64,000 nucleotides of DNA from CBDBEU01 sp965204565 (GTDB lineage Bacteria > Pseudomonadota > Alphaproteobacteria > Rhizobiales > TMED25). The notes under the pieces are model-generated. The model was not told where the DNA came from. It saw nothing but the letters and a program-made list of their open reading frames with translations, and ran no database searches. Positions 6,609 through 15,282 of the stretch are shown one piece after another (position 1 is the first letter of the stretch; the number at the start of each line of letters is the position of its first letter). The DNA is taken from the NCBI GenBank assembly GCA_965204565.1, contig CBDBEU010000003.1, forward strand, positions 744,001 through 808,000, in the 5' to 3' direction. Position numbers and translations under genes: made by a program.

Positions 6609-7934
6609 TCAAGCGCCCGCGCTTGCCTCTGCAAGCCAGTCACGAGTTTCCAGAATGCGGCGCAGTTCCTTCAAATAGGCCGCCGAATATGCACCGTCGA
6701 AGGCGCGGTGATCGAAGCTCTGTCCGACCACGCCAACCAGCTTGATGGCAATGTGTTCGCCGTCCTCATCCTCAACCACCACCGGACGTTTCGCGACCCC
6801 GTCAGTTGACAGGATCGCCACTTGCGGCTGGTTGACAATAGGTGCGGTGACAAGCGTTCCAAACGATCCCGAATTGGAAATCGTATAGGTTCCGCCAGTC
6901 AGATCATTCTCACTGAGCTGGCCTGAACGCGCGCGCTGGACAGCGTCCTGCATGGCGCGTGCAAGGCCAATGACATTGAGCCCCTCGGCATGGCGAATGA
7001 CCGGCACCACAAGGCCCTCATGGTCGAGATCAACCGCAATTCCAAGATGCACATAGCGATGAACCGCAAGCTGCTCGCCATCCAGATGTGCATTGACGCG
7101 CGGATAGGAGCGCAGCGCCAGACATACTGCCCGGGCAATGAACGGCAGGTAGGTGAGCTTGGGACTGCCGGGAGCTGCGCCTTCATTGAGCGCGCGCCTT
7201 GTACGATCAACGCTGTGAAATCCCGCCTCGACCGCCTGGAATACATGCGGCACTTCAGCCCAGCTGCGGGCCAGGTGGGCCGCCGTGGCGCGCCTTATGC
7301 GGTTGAGTTGGACGATTTCCGCATCGTCCACCACCACGGCGGGGCGGGGCTTGGCTACCTCGCCGCCACTGGGTGCATAGCCGATGACATCGGACTTGCC
7401 GATCCGCGTCGCACCGGTCTTGGCAAGCTGCACTGCCAGCTGATTGAGATCGATGCGGTCACGCGCGGCAATGCGCCTGGCGAGCGGTGTGATTTTCAGA
7501 CCATTGGCGGCTTTCGCCGGACCAAAATGTTCCAGCGGCGTTGCAACTTCCGCGAACGGGTCCATTGCCCCCCTCACGGCCGGAGCAGCAGCCACCTGGG
7601 GCGCGGCCACCGGCTGCGGCTTTGGCAGCTCCAGTGTAACCTGTGCAGCCTTCACTTCCTCCACTGGCGCGGTTGTAGCAGGTTTTGCCTCAACCAGCGC
7701 ATCGTCCGACTGGATCACCGCTACGGCCTGGCCAACCGGCACCGCCTCTCCGGCGGCAATCCTGATTTCGGCGAGCACGCCGCTTGATGTGGCCTCGACC
7801 TCCATTGAGGTCTTGTCGGTCTCGATCTCGAACAGCAGTTCTCCCGCCGTCACCTTGTCGCCCACCGATTTGAACCACTGGCTCACCGTCCCCTCGGTAA
7901 CAGTCTCGCCAAGCTGCGGCATCAAGACATCCAT
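6609..7934 (-). CDS. Dihydrolipoamide acyltransferase (E2) of a 2-oxoacid dehydrogenase complex
   Basis: The 441-residue protein has the full E2 layout. A lipoyl domain (residues 1-75) carries the lipoyl-lysine motif IETDKTSMEVE with Lys about 41. A Pro/Ala-rich linker follows. The peripheral subunit-binding domain contains ITPLARRIAARDRIDLNQL and TRIGKSDVIGYA. The C-terminal acyltransferase domain ends in the catalytic SFDHRAFDGAYSAAYL segment; the usual HRxxDG motif is present as HRAFDG. The start at 7934 begins the lipoyl domain; an earlier in-frame start adds no conserved sequence. It follows E1-beta by ten bases. No E3 (dihydrolipoamide dehydrogenase) gene is present, so the complex must borrow E3 from elsewhere. 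Confidence 0.9.
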   Translation of the reverse strand: MDVLMPQLGETVTEGTVSQWFKSVGDKVTAGELLFEIETDKTSMEVEATSSGVLAEIRIAAGEAVPVGQAVAVIQSDDALVEAKPATTAPVEEVKAAQVTLELPKPQPVAAPQVAAAPAVRGAMDPFAEVATPLEHFGPAKAANGLKITPLARRIAARDRIDLNQLAVQLAKTGATRIGKSDVIGYAPSGGEVAKPRPAVVVDDAEIVQLNRIRRATAAHLARSWAEVPHVFQAVEAGFHSVDRTRRALNEGAAPGSPKLTYLPFIARAVCLALRSYPRVNAHLDGEQLAVHRYVHLGIAVDLDHEGLVVPVIRHAEGLNVIGLARAMQDAVQRARSGQLSENDLTGGTYTISNSGSFGTLVTAPIVNQPQVAILSTDGVAKRPVVVEDEDGEHIAIKLVGVVGQSFDHRAFDGAYSAAYLKELRRILETRDWLAEASAGA

Positions 7935-7944
7935 CGCCCCGGCC

Positions 7945-8922
7945 TCAATCCATGACCTTGCGCACCGTCTCAAAGACGCGCTGTGCATTGGGCAGCGCTA
8001 GGTCTTCGAGATTGTCGGCGGCAGGCAGCGGAATATGCGGCGTGGTGATGCGCACAATCGGCCCGTCCAGGTCCCAGAATGCCTCGTCAGCAGCAATCGA
8101 GGCGATTTCCGCACCCCAACCGCACAGCCGTGGATTTTCCTCCACCGTGAACAGCCGACCGGTTTTGGCGATCGAACTCAGAATGGTCTGGGTGTCGAGC
8201 GGCACCAGCGAGCGCACATCGATCACTTCAGCGTCGATACCTGCTTCGGCCTCGAGTTTGTCTGCCGCCTCCAGCGCCTGCGTCACCATCATCGCCAGCG
8301 CTACAATGGTGGCATCCGCGCCCTGGCGCACAATCTTGGCGGTGCCCAGCGTGTCGACATGCTCGCCATCAGGCACTTCGCCTTTTGTGGCATAGAGTGA
8401 CTTGTGCTCAAAAAAGATCACCGGATCGTCGTCGCGAACCGCTGCCGCCATCAGCCCCTTCACATCGGCGGGCGTTGAAGGCGCCACCACCTTGATACCG
8501 GGGATCGCCATCGCCCAGTTCTCGACCGATTGCGAATGCTGCGCGCCAAAGCGTGAGCCCGCGCCATTGCCGGTGCGCACCACCAGCGGACAGGGCAGCT
8601 GGCCATCCGACATATAACGCGACTTCGACATCTCATTGGCGACGAAATCCCAGCACACCGCCAGGAAATCGGAAAACATGATCTCGGCGATCGGCCGCAT
8701 ACCGGTCATCGCCGCACCCATCGCCGTGCCCATGATCGCCTGTTCGGAAATCGGTGTGTCGATCACCCGTTTTGGCCCGAACTTGTCGAGCAGCCCCACC
8801 GTCGCCTTGAATACGCCGCCAGCGCCGGCGACATCCTCGCCGATAAACGCAACCCGTTGGTCGCGTTCCATCTCCTGGGCAATGCCCTCGGCCACAGCCT
8901 CCCTGTAGGTCAGTTCCGCCAT
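7945..8922 (-). CDS. 2-oxoacid dehydrogenase E1 component, beta subunit
   Basis: This 325-residue protein matches the transketolase-like E1-beta family (pyruvate, acetoin or branched-chain types). It starts MAELTYREAVAEGIAQEM, has the FIGEDVAGAGGVFKATVGLLDKFG-type N-terminal core, the RTGNGAGSRFGAQHSQS loop, and a C-terminal transketolase domain with VIDVRSLVPLDTQTI. E1-beta pairs with E1-alpha to bind thiamine diphosphate and decarboxylate the 2-oxoacid. It overlaps the end of E1-alpha by 13 bases, a typical coupled arrangement. Pyruvate-type and acetoin-type complexes cannot be told apart from this sequence alone. Confidence 0.9.
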   Translation of the reverse strand: MAELTYREAVAEGIAQEMERDQRVAFIGEDVAGAGGVFKATVGLLDKFGPKRVIDTPISEQAIMGTAMGAAMTGMRPIAEIMFSDFLAVCWDFVANEMSKSRYMSDGQLPCPLVVRTGNGAGSRFGAQHSQSVENWAMAIPGIKVVAPSTPADVKGLMAAAVRDDDPVIFFEHKSLYATKGEVPDGEHVDTLGTAKIVRQGADATIVALAMMVTQALEAADKLEAEAGIDAEVIDVRSLVPLDTQTILSSIAKTGRLFTVEENPRLCGWGAEIASIAADEAFWDLDGPIVRITTPHIPLPAADNLEDLALPNAQRVFETVRKVMD

Positions 8923-9935
8923 GCCCAGCCTCCATCAGCATAGACATCGGTGGTCAGAATGTCGGCCGGCGGCGGCGGCGAGGCTTTTGCCGTCTCAGTC
9001 GCCTCATCGACGCGCTCCAAGGCCTCGCGGTCGATCTGCTCGATCACCTCATCGGCAATGCCGAATTCGGCCAATCGCGCGCGATAGATCTTGATCGGAT
9101 CGCGGTTGGTCTTCCAGTTTTCGAGCTCACCCTTCGGCCGGTAGGCGCCGGGATCTGCCCGGCTATGTCCCGAATGGCGATAGGTCTTGCATTCGATCAG
9201 CGAAGGCCCCTCGCCCGCCCGCGCATTGGTATATGCCGCCTGTGCTGTGCGGTAGACCTCATCGGCATCGTTGCCGTCGATCAGAATGCTCTCAAGGCCG
9301 TAGGCGCACGCCCGGTCAGCGGCCGGATTTTCCACCGCCGTGATCGAGCCGATCGGCGTGTACTCCATGTACAAATTATTCTCGCACACGAACACCACCG
9401 GCAGTTTGAACACCACCGCATAGTTCAGCGCTTCATGAAAGGCGCCGATATTGGTTGTTCCATCGCCGAAAAACACCACCGCCACATCGTCTTCGCCAAG
9501 ATATTGCGCCCGCCACGCGGAGCCCACCGCGATTGGCAGATGGGCGCCAATGATCGCATAAGAGCCCATCACGCCTTTTTCGACATCGGTGAGATGCATC
9601 GAACCACCCTTGCCGCGCATCAGCCCGCAATCGCGCTGCATCAGCTCGCCAAGCACCGCATGCATGTCGGCGCCGCGCGCCAGAGTGTGCGCATGCCCGC
9701 GATAGGTACAAAAGCTCTTGTCGCCGGGGCGCATGGCGGTGGCAAAACCCGACGCAATCGCCTCCTGGCCGAGGGACAAATGGCTTGTCCCCTTGACCAG
9801 ATTTTCCAGGAACAAATCATAAGCTCTTTGTTCGCAATGGCGAATTTCAACCAGCCGTCGAAACAGATCAAGGCGCACTTCCTCGCCGATATCGTCGTTG
9901 GCCGCGAGCGCGGTGGCCGTTTTTTTGCGCGCCAT
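8910..9935 (-). CDS. 2-oxoacid dehydrogenase E1 component, alpha subunit
   Basis: A 341-residue E1-alpha. The thiamine-diphosphate motif runs from GDGTTNIGAFHEALN to VCENN (about residues 155-190), and the YRGHAHTLARGAD, MRGKGGSMHL and TYRHSGHSRADPG motifs of this family are all present. It works with the E1-beta encoded directly after it. The start at 9935 is preceded by a GGGGAG site. The operon M24-E1alpha-E1beta-E2-dehydrogenase is divergent from a LacI-type regulator, which suggests induction by a sugar-like or small organic ligand. Confidence 0.9.
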   Translation of the reverse strand: MARKKTATALAANDDIGEEVRLDLFRRLVEIRHCEQRAYDLFLENLVKGTSHLSLGQEAIASGFATAMRPGDKSFCTYRGHAHTLARGADMHAVLGELMQRDCGLMRGKGGSMHLTDVEKGVMGSYAIIGAHLPIAVGSAWRAQYLGEDDVAVVFFGDGTTNIGAFHEALNYAVVFKLPVVFVCENNLYMEYTPIGSITAVENPAADRACAYGLESILIDGNDADEVYRTAQAAYTNARAGEGPSLIECKTYRHSGHSRADPGAYRPKGELENWKTNRDPIKIYRARLAEFGIADEVIEQIDREALERVDEATETAKASPPPPADILTTDVYADGGWAWRN

Positions 9936-9985
9936 GTCAGGTGTCTCCCCAAATTATTGATTGGGCTGCCGGCAAAACCAAATCC

Positions 9986-11290
9986 TCAATACGCATTGGC
10001 GATCGGCAGCTCTTCAGCCGGGAAATGGGTAATCACCTTGCACCCCGTATCGGTGACCACAACCTCTTCCTCGATGCGGGCGGCCGAGTAACCGTCCTTG
10101 GCCGGACAATAGGTCTCAAGCGCAAACACCATGCCGGTTTTGATTTCCATCGGATCTTCCAGTGACACCAGCCGCGAGATGATCGGACGTTCATGCAGCG
10201 CCAGCCCCAGACCATGGCCGAACTGGAGCCCGAACGCATCCATCTCACTCGGGAATCCGAATTCCTCCGCCTTGGGCCACACTGCTGCGACCGTATCGGT
10301 CGAAACCCCGGGCTTGATCAGCTGGATTGCCACATCGAGCCACTCGCGGCACCTCTTGTAAGCGTCCTCCTGCACCGGCGTCGAACGGCCTATATTGAAG
10401 GTGCGGTAATAGCAGGTGCGATAGCCCTGATAGGATTGTAAGATATCGAAGAACGCCTGATCGCCTGGGCGGAACATGCGGTCAGTGAAATTGTGCGGAT
10501 GCGGGCTGCAGCGCTCGCCGGAAATTGCGTTGATCGCCTCCACATCATCCGAGCCCATTTCGTATAGCATCTTGTTGGCCATGGCGACGATGTCATTCTC
10601 ACGCACGCCCGGCCGCAACTCCTCATAGATCATGTGGTAGACGCCATCGACCATGGCAGCTGCCTGATTTAAGAGCACGATCTCGTCGATATTCTTGATC
10701 TCGCGCGCATCCAGCATGATCTGCTGGCCATCGGCCACCTTAATGCCGGCCTTTTGCAGCTCGAAGAACATTGCCGTCTCGGCAATGTCGACGCCCACCG
10801 GCATGTCAGCGACACCGGCCTCATTCAAAAGGCTCATCACCTCTTCGGCGTGGGACCGCATCAACCCCACCGCTGGCGGCACCGTGCCGCGCATACCGGT
10901 CATGCCGGCGCGGCAGCGCTCGGGATCAAGCCAGTCGCAATTCAGCCTGTGGTGAACCGCAGCCGAACCGAAGTCCCACACGATTGGTTCCTCGTCACCG
11001 GCGAGCAGCGCGAAGCGGCACAGCTTGTCGCGCTCCCATTCACCGATCTTGGTCGCCGAGATGTAACGGATATTGTTGACATCGAACAAAAGCAGCGCGC
11101 CGCAGTTGGAGTTCTTCAGCGCCTGGCGTGCACGCGCCAGCCGATAGCGACGCATGCGCCGGAAATCAACCCTGGTCTCGAAATCGACATCCTTGTGACC
11201 GGGAGCCGGAATTTCGCGATCCCAGCGCCAGTTCGGTTCGGCATCTCCCGGCCGTACCAGCCGCGGCGAAAACGTACTCATCGTCGTCAT
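9986..11290 (-). CDS. M24-fold metallopeptidase-like protein (Xaa-Pro peptidase / DddP / creatinase family)
   Basis: This 434-residue protein has the two-domain pita-bread layout. The N-terminal creatinase domain contains GALLLFDVNNIRYISAT; the C-terminal domain contains SGERCSPHPHNF, FGHGLGLALHERP (His about 359 and 366), FALETY (Glu 392) and ARIEEEVVVT (Glu about 407). In metal-dependent M24 enzymes two Asp ligands lie 11 residues apart. Here the first (Asp 282, in FFDILQSYQG) is kept but the second position is Cys (about 293, in YRTCYYRTF). It may therefore bind metal differently or act without metal, as creatinase does. It leads the dehydrogenase operon. A GGGAGG site lies five bases before the ATG. 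DddP (DMSP lyase) is a relative but not a confident match. Confidence 0.7.
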   Translation of the reverse strand: MTTMSTFSPRLVRPGDAEPNWRWDREIPAPGHKDVDFETRVDFRRMRRYRLARARQALKNSNCGALLLFDVNNIRYISATKIGEWERDKLCRFALLAGDEEPIVWDFGSAAVHHRLNCDWLDPERCRAGMTGMRGTVPPAVGLMRSHAEEVMSLLNEAGVADMPVGVDIAETAMFFELQKAGIKVADGQQIMLDAREIKNIDEIVLLNQAAAMVDGVYHMIYEELRPGVRENDIVAMANKMLYEMGSDDVEAINAISGERCSPHPHNFTDRMFRPGDQAFFDILQSYQGYRTCYYRTFNIGRSTPVQEDAYKRCREWLDVAIQLIKPGVSTDTVAAVWPKAEEFGFPSEMDAFGLQFGHGLGLALHERPIISRLVSLEDPMEIKTGMVFALETYCPAKDGYSAARIEEEVVVTDTGCKVITHFPAEELPIANAY

Positions 11291-11407
11291 TTGACCTCCC
11301 TGTTGCGCAGCCTCTCAGCGGGCGCGCCTCACGTCCGATCATCTTATGCGCATGGAAAACCACCTGCGCGAACTGGAATGTACCCTCAGATCATGCGGAT
11401 GGATTGT

Positions 11408-11427
11408 GCATGCAATCGATTGCATGC
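11408..11427. promoter_or_regulatory. Perfect 20-bp palindrome, probable LacI-family operator
   Basis: GCATGCAATCGATTGCATGC is its own reverse complement with a central CG, the layout expected of LacI/GalR-family operators. It lies between the divergent M24-dehydrogenase operon (start 11290) and the regulator (start 11489), about 80 bases before the regulator gene, so it could control both. Confidence 0.75.
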
Positions 11428-11488
11428 TATTGTCAAGCATCGACAGGAGTCAACCATCGGCTTCGATTCCCGGTGCATTTGAGCTGCA

Positions 11489-12673
11489 ATGCCTTCAAGA
11501 CGGAAAAATGTGGCGGCTAGAACTGTACGCTCTGATCAGCAGGCAGCTGCGGTCAGACCTTGGCGGGCGAGGCTGAAGGACGTGGCAAGCCGTGCCGGTG
11601 TTCATGTTTCCACCGTCTCGCGCGCGCTCAACGACAAGACCAGCCATTTGATCACCGATGAGGTTCGCGCCCGCATCCAGTCGGTTTGCGATGAACTCGG
11701 CTACATCCCCAATCAAAGCGCCTATTCGCTTCGCACCAATCGCACCCGCACCATTGGTGTTGTCATTCCAGACATCACAAACCCGGTGTTTCCACCAATT
11801 ATCCGCGGCATTGAGGACGGTTTGTTCGATCATGGCTATATTGCCATCACCGTGAATACAGACGCCTATGAGGAGCGTCAGTCGCGCATGATTGAAACCC
11901 TTCTGGCGCGCAGCGTTGACGGATTGATCATGGCCAATGTGCTGCAAACCGATGCGACCATTTCCGAACTCGCCCGTCACGCGGTTGAAGTGGTGACCGT
12001 CAACCGGCGGCTTGATGATCCGGCAATCCCTTCAGTGATCAATGAGGAAGAGCGCGGCGTACACCAGATGGTCGAACATCTGGTCACGCTCGGCCACCGG
12101 CGGATCGCCCATATTGCCGGTCCCCAGGATACCTCGACTGGCCGCCAGCGATTTGAATGCTTCCGATCCGCTGCTGGCGAGTTCGGACTGCATGAATCCG
12201 AATGCCCGGCTGTTTTCGCCACCGGCTTCAACGAACCTGAAGGCGAGCGCTGTACCAAAGCTTTGCTTGTGGGCAAGCAGCCGGTCACCGCCATATTGTG
12301 CGCCAATGACGTAATCGCGATCGGCACCATCGCCGAGCTTTGCCGTCACGGATTTGATTGTCCGCGCGACATTTCGGTCACTGGTTTCAACGACATGCCG
12401 TTTGTCGACCGCATCGACCCGCCGCTGACCACCATCCGCGTTGCCCAGTATGAGGCCGGAAAATGCGCCGCCACCATTCTGGTCAAGCGTCTGGAGGCAG
12501 GAACACAGTTGGCGCCGCGGCATGAACTGATGCCGGTCGAGCTGATCGTGCGCGGCTCAACCGCACCCCCGGCGAGCCGACCACTGCACAATCCCTCACG
12601 CGATTGTATTCAGCCTCAAGCGCTCCGCCGGCTGCGGTCCGCCAGCCCTCCAACGAAGCCCGCAGATGGGTAG
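11489..12673 (+). CDS. LacI/GalR-family transcriptional regulator
   Basis: The protein has an N-terminal helix-turn-helix (LKDVASRAGVHVSTVSRALND, about residues 28-48), the hinge helix region NQSAYSLRTNRT, and a periplasmic-binding-type effector domain starting at TIGVVIPDITNPVFPPIIRG and including GHRRIAHIAG and ISVTGFNDMPFVDRIDPPLTTI. It appears complete. The N-terminal 27 residues before the HTH are longer than usual, so a later start is possible. The palindrome at 11408-11427 is the likely binding site. The effector is unknown. About ten bases downstream an IS remnant begins. Confidence 0.88.
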   Translation: MPSRRKNVAARTVRSDQQAAAVRPWRARLKDVASRAGVHVSTVSRALNDKTSHLITDEVRARIQSVCDELGYIPNQSAYSLRTNRTRTIGVVIPDITNPVFPPIIRGIEDGLFDHGYIAITVNTDAYEERQSRMIETLLARSVDGLIMANVLQTDATISELARHAVEVVTVNRRLDDPAIPSVINEEERGVHQMVEHLVTLGHRRIAHIAGPQDTSTGRQRFECFRSAAGEFGLHESECPAVFATGFNEPEGERCTKALLVGKQPVTAILCANDVIAIGTIAELCRHGFDCPRDISVTGFNDMPFVDRIDPPLTTIRVAQYEAGKCAATILVKRLEAGTQLAPRHELMPVELIVRGSTAPPASRPLHNPSRDCIQPQALRRLRSASPPTKPADG

Positions 12674-12684
12674 CAGGAAGTACT

Positions 12685-12765
12685 AGGGTCTGGACTCATT
12701 ATAGCCGCGAGTGAGGGCTGCGGCGCGCGCGATGGCTGCCGTGACGTTTTTAATGTTGCGCTCAA
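12685..12765 (-). mobile_element. IS427-like element, 3'-end fragment
   Basis: About 80 bases match the end of the element at 48.3 kb (from GGGTCTGG, CTCATTATAGCC to TTTTTAATGTTGCGCTC). Homology stops where an IS5-like transposase begins, so one element was inserted into or fused to the other. Confidence 0.75.
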
Positions 12766-13385
12766 GCGAGGGCGCAATCGCCACGCCGGTGTTCGGCTGC
12801 AAATCCCATATCAATGCCGACCGGCGCCACGGCTTCGTCCGGACATGGATCGTCACCGACGCCGCCCGGCATGACGGACGCGTAGCGGGCGGGCTTCCGG
12901 ATCAGGCGAACACCGGCTCGACTGCCACCGGCTCGACTGTCCGGGCGGACACGGCGTATCGGTCGCAGAAGAACGAGAAGAAAATCGCCCGGGCCGGGCT
13001 GACCTCGAAGGTCCGTTTCCACCGCCCGCCCGGCAAGCCGATGCCCGTGCATCACGAGAGGGCCAATGCCGCACGGTCGAAGGTCCGATCCGCGATCGAA
13101 CATCCCTTCGCCGGTATGAAGGCACGAACGGGGCTCTTCGTCCGCACCATCGGCATCGACCGGGCGAGGGACAGGATCGGCATGGCCAACATCGCATTCA
13201 ACATGAAGCGGCTCCTGTTCCGGGAGCGCAAAGGCGCCGTGGCATAGCCCGGCCCCGGCGAAACCGAATCCCGAACCGCAACCCAGGCAAGAGGCCGACC
13301 CGCATCGCGTCTGTAAATGCGCTCTCGTCACCCGATTCCAGGCAGAAGACAGGGGGCTGCAGGGTGTCCAACTGGACACGCTTTT
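12766..13385 (+). mobile_element. IS5-like transposase, C-terminal half (copy 1)
   Basis: The frame encodes about the last 160 residues of an IS5-family DDE transposase: TPVFGCKSHINADRRHGFVR, VTDAARHDGR, ADTAYRSQKNE, PGKPMPVHHERANAARSKVR and IEHPFAGMKARTGLF, followed by IGIDRARDRIGMANIAFNMKRL. The N-terminal half and the first catalytic Asp region are missing, so the copy is dead. About 135 bases of 3' non-coding sequence shared with the copies at 21.2 and 32.4 kb follow the stop. Confidence 0.8.
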
Positions 13386-13612
13386 CTTCGCATTCACGAT
13401 TAACGCAATACCAAGGAACCACTTTTGAAGCGGTAGTCTTGATTTTCTCAAAAATCGTGCCGGAAAGAACGTTGAAACTGGACTTGCAACCGTGGCAGTT
13501 CCGCGCAATGGCAGTTGAACCACAATGAGGGAAGTGCGAATCGTCGCCCCAGCGAACTTTCTCAAGATGCGCAATGCAAGTCTCTTGGGCCGGAAACCTG
13601 CATAAAACACTT
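13386..13612 (-). mobile_element. IS1595-family transposase, N-terminal fragment
   Basis: Read on the minus strand across frameshifts, the sequence gives the zinc-ribbon start of IS1595 transposases: LEKVRWGDDSHFPHCGS, then CHGCKSSFNVLSGTIFE, then PLQKWFLGIALIVNAKKSVSS. Homology ends exactly where the 3' end of the IS5-like copy begins, so the IS5-like element probably inserted here. The rest of the gene is missing. Confidence 0.7.
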
Positions 13613-13690
13613 GATAATTTTTATCAGAGCCTCCCTGTGATATAAGGATAATTCAGGGGAGGCGTTCAGTCAAGCCCATATATTCTAATT

Positions 13691-13760
13691 GCATTTTTTC
13701 TTATGACACAACCAACGATCAATCACATCAATTAATGGAGCCATATGGGAAATGCGGGTT
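13691..13760 (-). repeat. Dispersed repeat unit, copy 2 (partial)
   Basis: Minus-strand copy of the ~99-bp unit seen at 4638, ending in CATATGGGAAATGCGGGTT. The distal 30 bases are missing. The 250 bases that follow, up to ubiK, hold nothing I recognise. Confidence 0.75.
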
Positions 13761-14015
13761 AAAATTTGTTAACCATGTGGTTTTTCCTCGAATATCCACG
13801 GAAATGCTCAACAAGTTTTGATTCCATCAGGGGCGAACCGGCTTTGAAGCAGGAAAATCTACCGCGCACCAGATGCTGTGTAGTGCGGATTGATGCATCG
13901 ATCATCGAACTCGGGAGGAGCCCCGATCAGGCTGTGGTTTGAGTTATCAAGCCCCAATCCGCCGGGGCACCCAGCGGACTAGTTGTCGTCCATTGAACTC
14001 TTGCGCGCCGGGGAT

Positions 14016-14342
14016 TTACAGGTCGTGGCACTTGCGTGCGGCAGGCTTACCTGCGGCGGCTTTGCCTGAAGCCGACTTTGCTGCCGGAGCGGATTTTGCA
14101 AGAGCTGCCTCCAGCGCGACGATGCGCTCTTCTAGGCGTTCGTTTTCAGCCCGCGCCTTGGCTGCCATTTCCTTGACGGCCTCGAATTCATCGCGCTGAA
14201 CCACTTCAAACTCGTGCAACAGGCGCTCGGCCTGGGCGCGCATTACGGTTTCAGTTTCCGCGCGCAGGCCCTGGGCCATTCCCGCGGCGTTGGTCATCAT
14301 CTTGGCGAGCTCGTCAAACAAACGTCCGGTGGTCTGTGTCAT
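14016..14342 (-). CDS. ubiK: UbiK-family ubiquinone biosynthesis accessory factor (BMFP domain)
   Basis: A 108-residue coiled-coil protein with the BMFP pattern: RLFDELAKMMTNAAGMAQGL at the N-terminus, a middle helix with LLHEFEVVQRDEFEAVKEMAAKA, a heptad helix NERLEERIVALEAAL, and an Ala/Lys-rich tail. In enterobacteria UbiK scaffolds the ubiquinone-synthesis complex; alphaproteobacterial members are common beside lgt, as here (divergent, about 110 bases apart). The start at 14342 (MTQTTGRL) is preferred over an upstream ATG because it begins the conserved helix. Confidence 0.75.
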   Translation of the reverse strand: MTQTTGRLFDELAKMMTNAAGMAQGLRAETETVMRAQAERLLHEFEVVQRDEFEAVKEMAAKARAENERLEERIVALEAALAKSAPAAKSASGKAAAGKPAARKCHDL

Positions 14343-14454
14343 GATGCAGTTTCTCCGCATAGGCGAATCGCGCCAATGCTGCTCAAATGCCGCTAGAGAT
14401 GGCTGAGTTCAAGAATATCGCGGGATATAGCATGCGACGGGGGCGCGGGCAAAA

Positions 14455-15282
14455 GTGATCGCAGCGCTGGTAATGCCATTTCCCGCCATCGGTCCGGTGG
14501 CGCTTGATATTGGCGGGTTTGAGATCCGCTGGTATGCGCTGGCTTACATCGCTGGGATCTTTCTTGGATGGTATTACATACTGCGGCTTGTGCGCAGCAC
14601 GCGGATTTGGGGCGGGGATGCTCCGGTCGGGCGCCAGAGCGTCGATGATCTGCTGTTGTGGATCGTGTTCGGCATCATTCTCGGCGGACGCCTCGGCTAT
14701 GTGGCGTTTTACAACGCCTCCTATTATCTGGCGCACCCAATGGAAATTGCCGCTTTGTGGCAGGGCGGCATGGCGTTTCATGGCGGGCTTGCCGGCGTCA
14801 TTGTCGCGGTCATCCTGTTCTCCCGCCTGAAAAAAGTGCCGCTGCTGACCATTGGCGATCTGGTGGCGTGCGCCACCCCGATCGGCCTGTTGTTCGGGCG
14901 GCTGGCGAATTTCGTCAATGGCGAGTTGTTCGGCCGGGTGAGCGATGCCCCATGGGCGATTGTCTTTCCCCATGGCGGGCCCGAGCCGCGCCATCCGAGC
15001 CAGCTCTATGAGGCGTTTCTCGAAGGCTTGGTATTGTTTGCAATCCTGCGCCTTGCCACCCATCGCTTTGGCGCACTCACCCATCCGGGACTGGTTAGCG
15101 GCCTGTTCATCACCTGCTACGGCGTGTTTCGCATTGTCGTGGAATTCTTCCGCATGCCCGACGCCCATATCGGCTTCCTGCAAAGCGGGCTCACAATGGG
15201 TATTGCGCTATCGGCGCCGATGATCCCGATTGGTCTTGTCTTCATGTGGATCGGCGTGCGCAGCAAAAAGGCGATCCGGTGA
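14455..15282 (+). CDS. lgt: Prolipoprotein diacylglyceryl transferase
   Basis: This integral membrane enzyme moves a diacylglyceryl group from phosphatidylglycerol to the lipobox Cys of prolipoproteins. The 275-residue protein has about seven membrane segments, the YALAYIAGIFLGWYY helix, the HGGLAGVI motif (His in the first catalytic loop), and the Lgt signature GRLANFVNGELFGR followed by HPSQLYEAFLEG. The frame opens with GTG at 14455; the ATG at 14473 is an alternative. The stop overlaps the GTG start of the next gene, so lgt, midA and pgeF form one translationally coupled operon. Confidence 0.93.
   Translation: MIAALVMPFPAIGPVALDIGGFEIRWYALAYIAGIFLGWYYILRLVRSTRIWGGDAPVGRQSVDDLLLWIVFGIILGGRLGYVAFYNASYYLAHPMEIAALWQGGMAFHGGLAGVIVAVILFSRLKKVPLLTIGDLVACATPIGLLFGRLANFVNGELFGRVSDAPWAIVFPHGGPEPRHPSQLYEAFLEGLVLFAILRLATHRFGALTHPGLVSGLFITCYGVFRIVVEFFRMPDAHIGFLQSGLTMGIALSAPMIPIGLVFMWIGVRSKKAIR

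Noticed and set aside
9986..11290. Firm call as DMSP lyase DddP
   Set aside because: The metal-ligand spacing differs from DddP as I remember it and one Asp is missing, so only the M24 fold is claimed.
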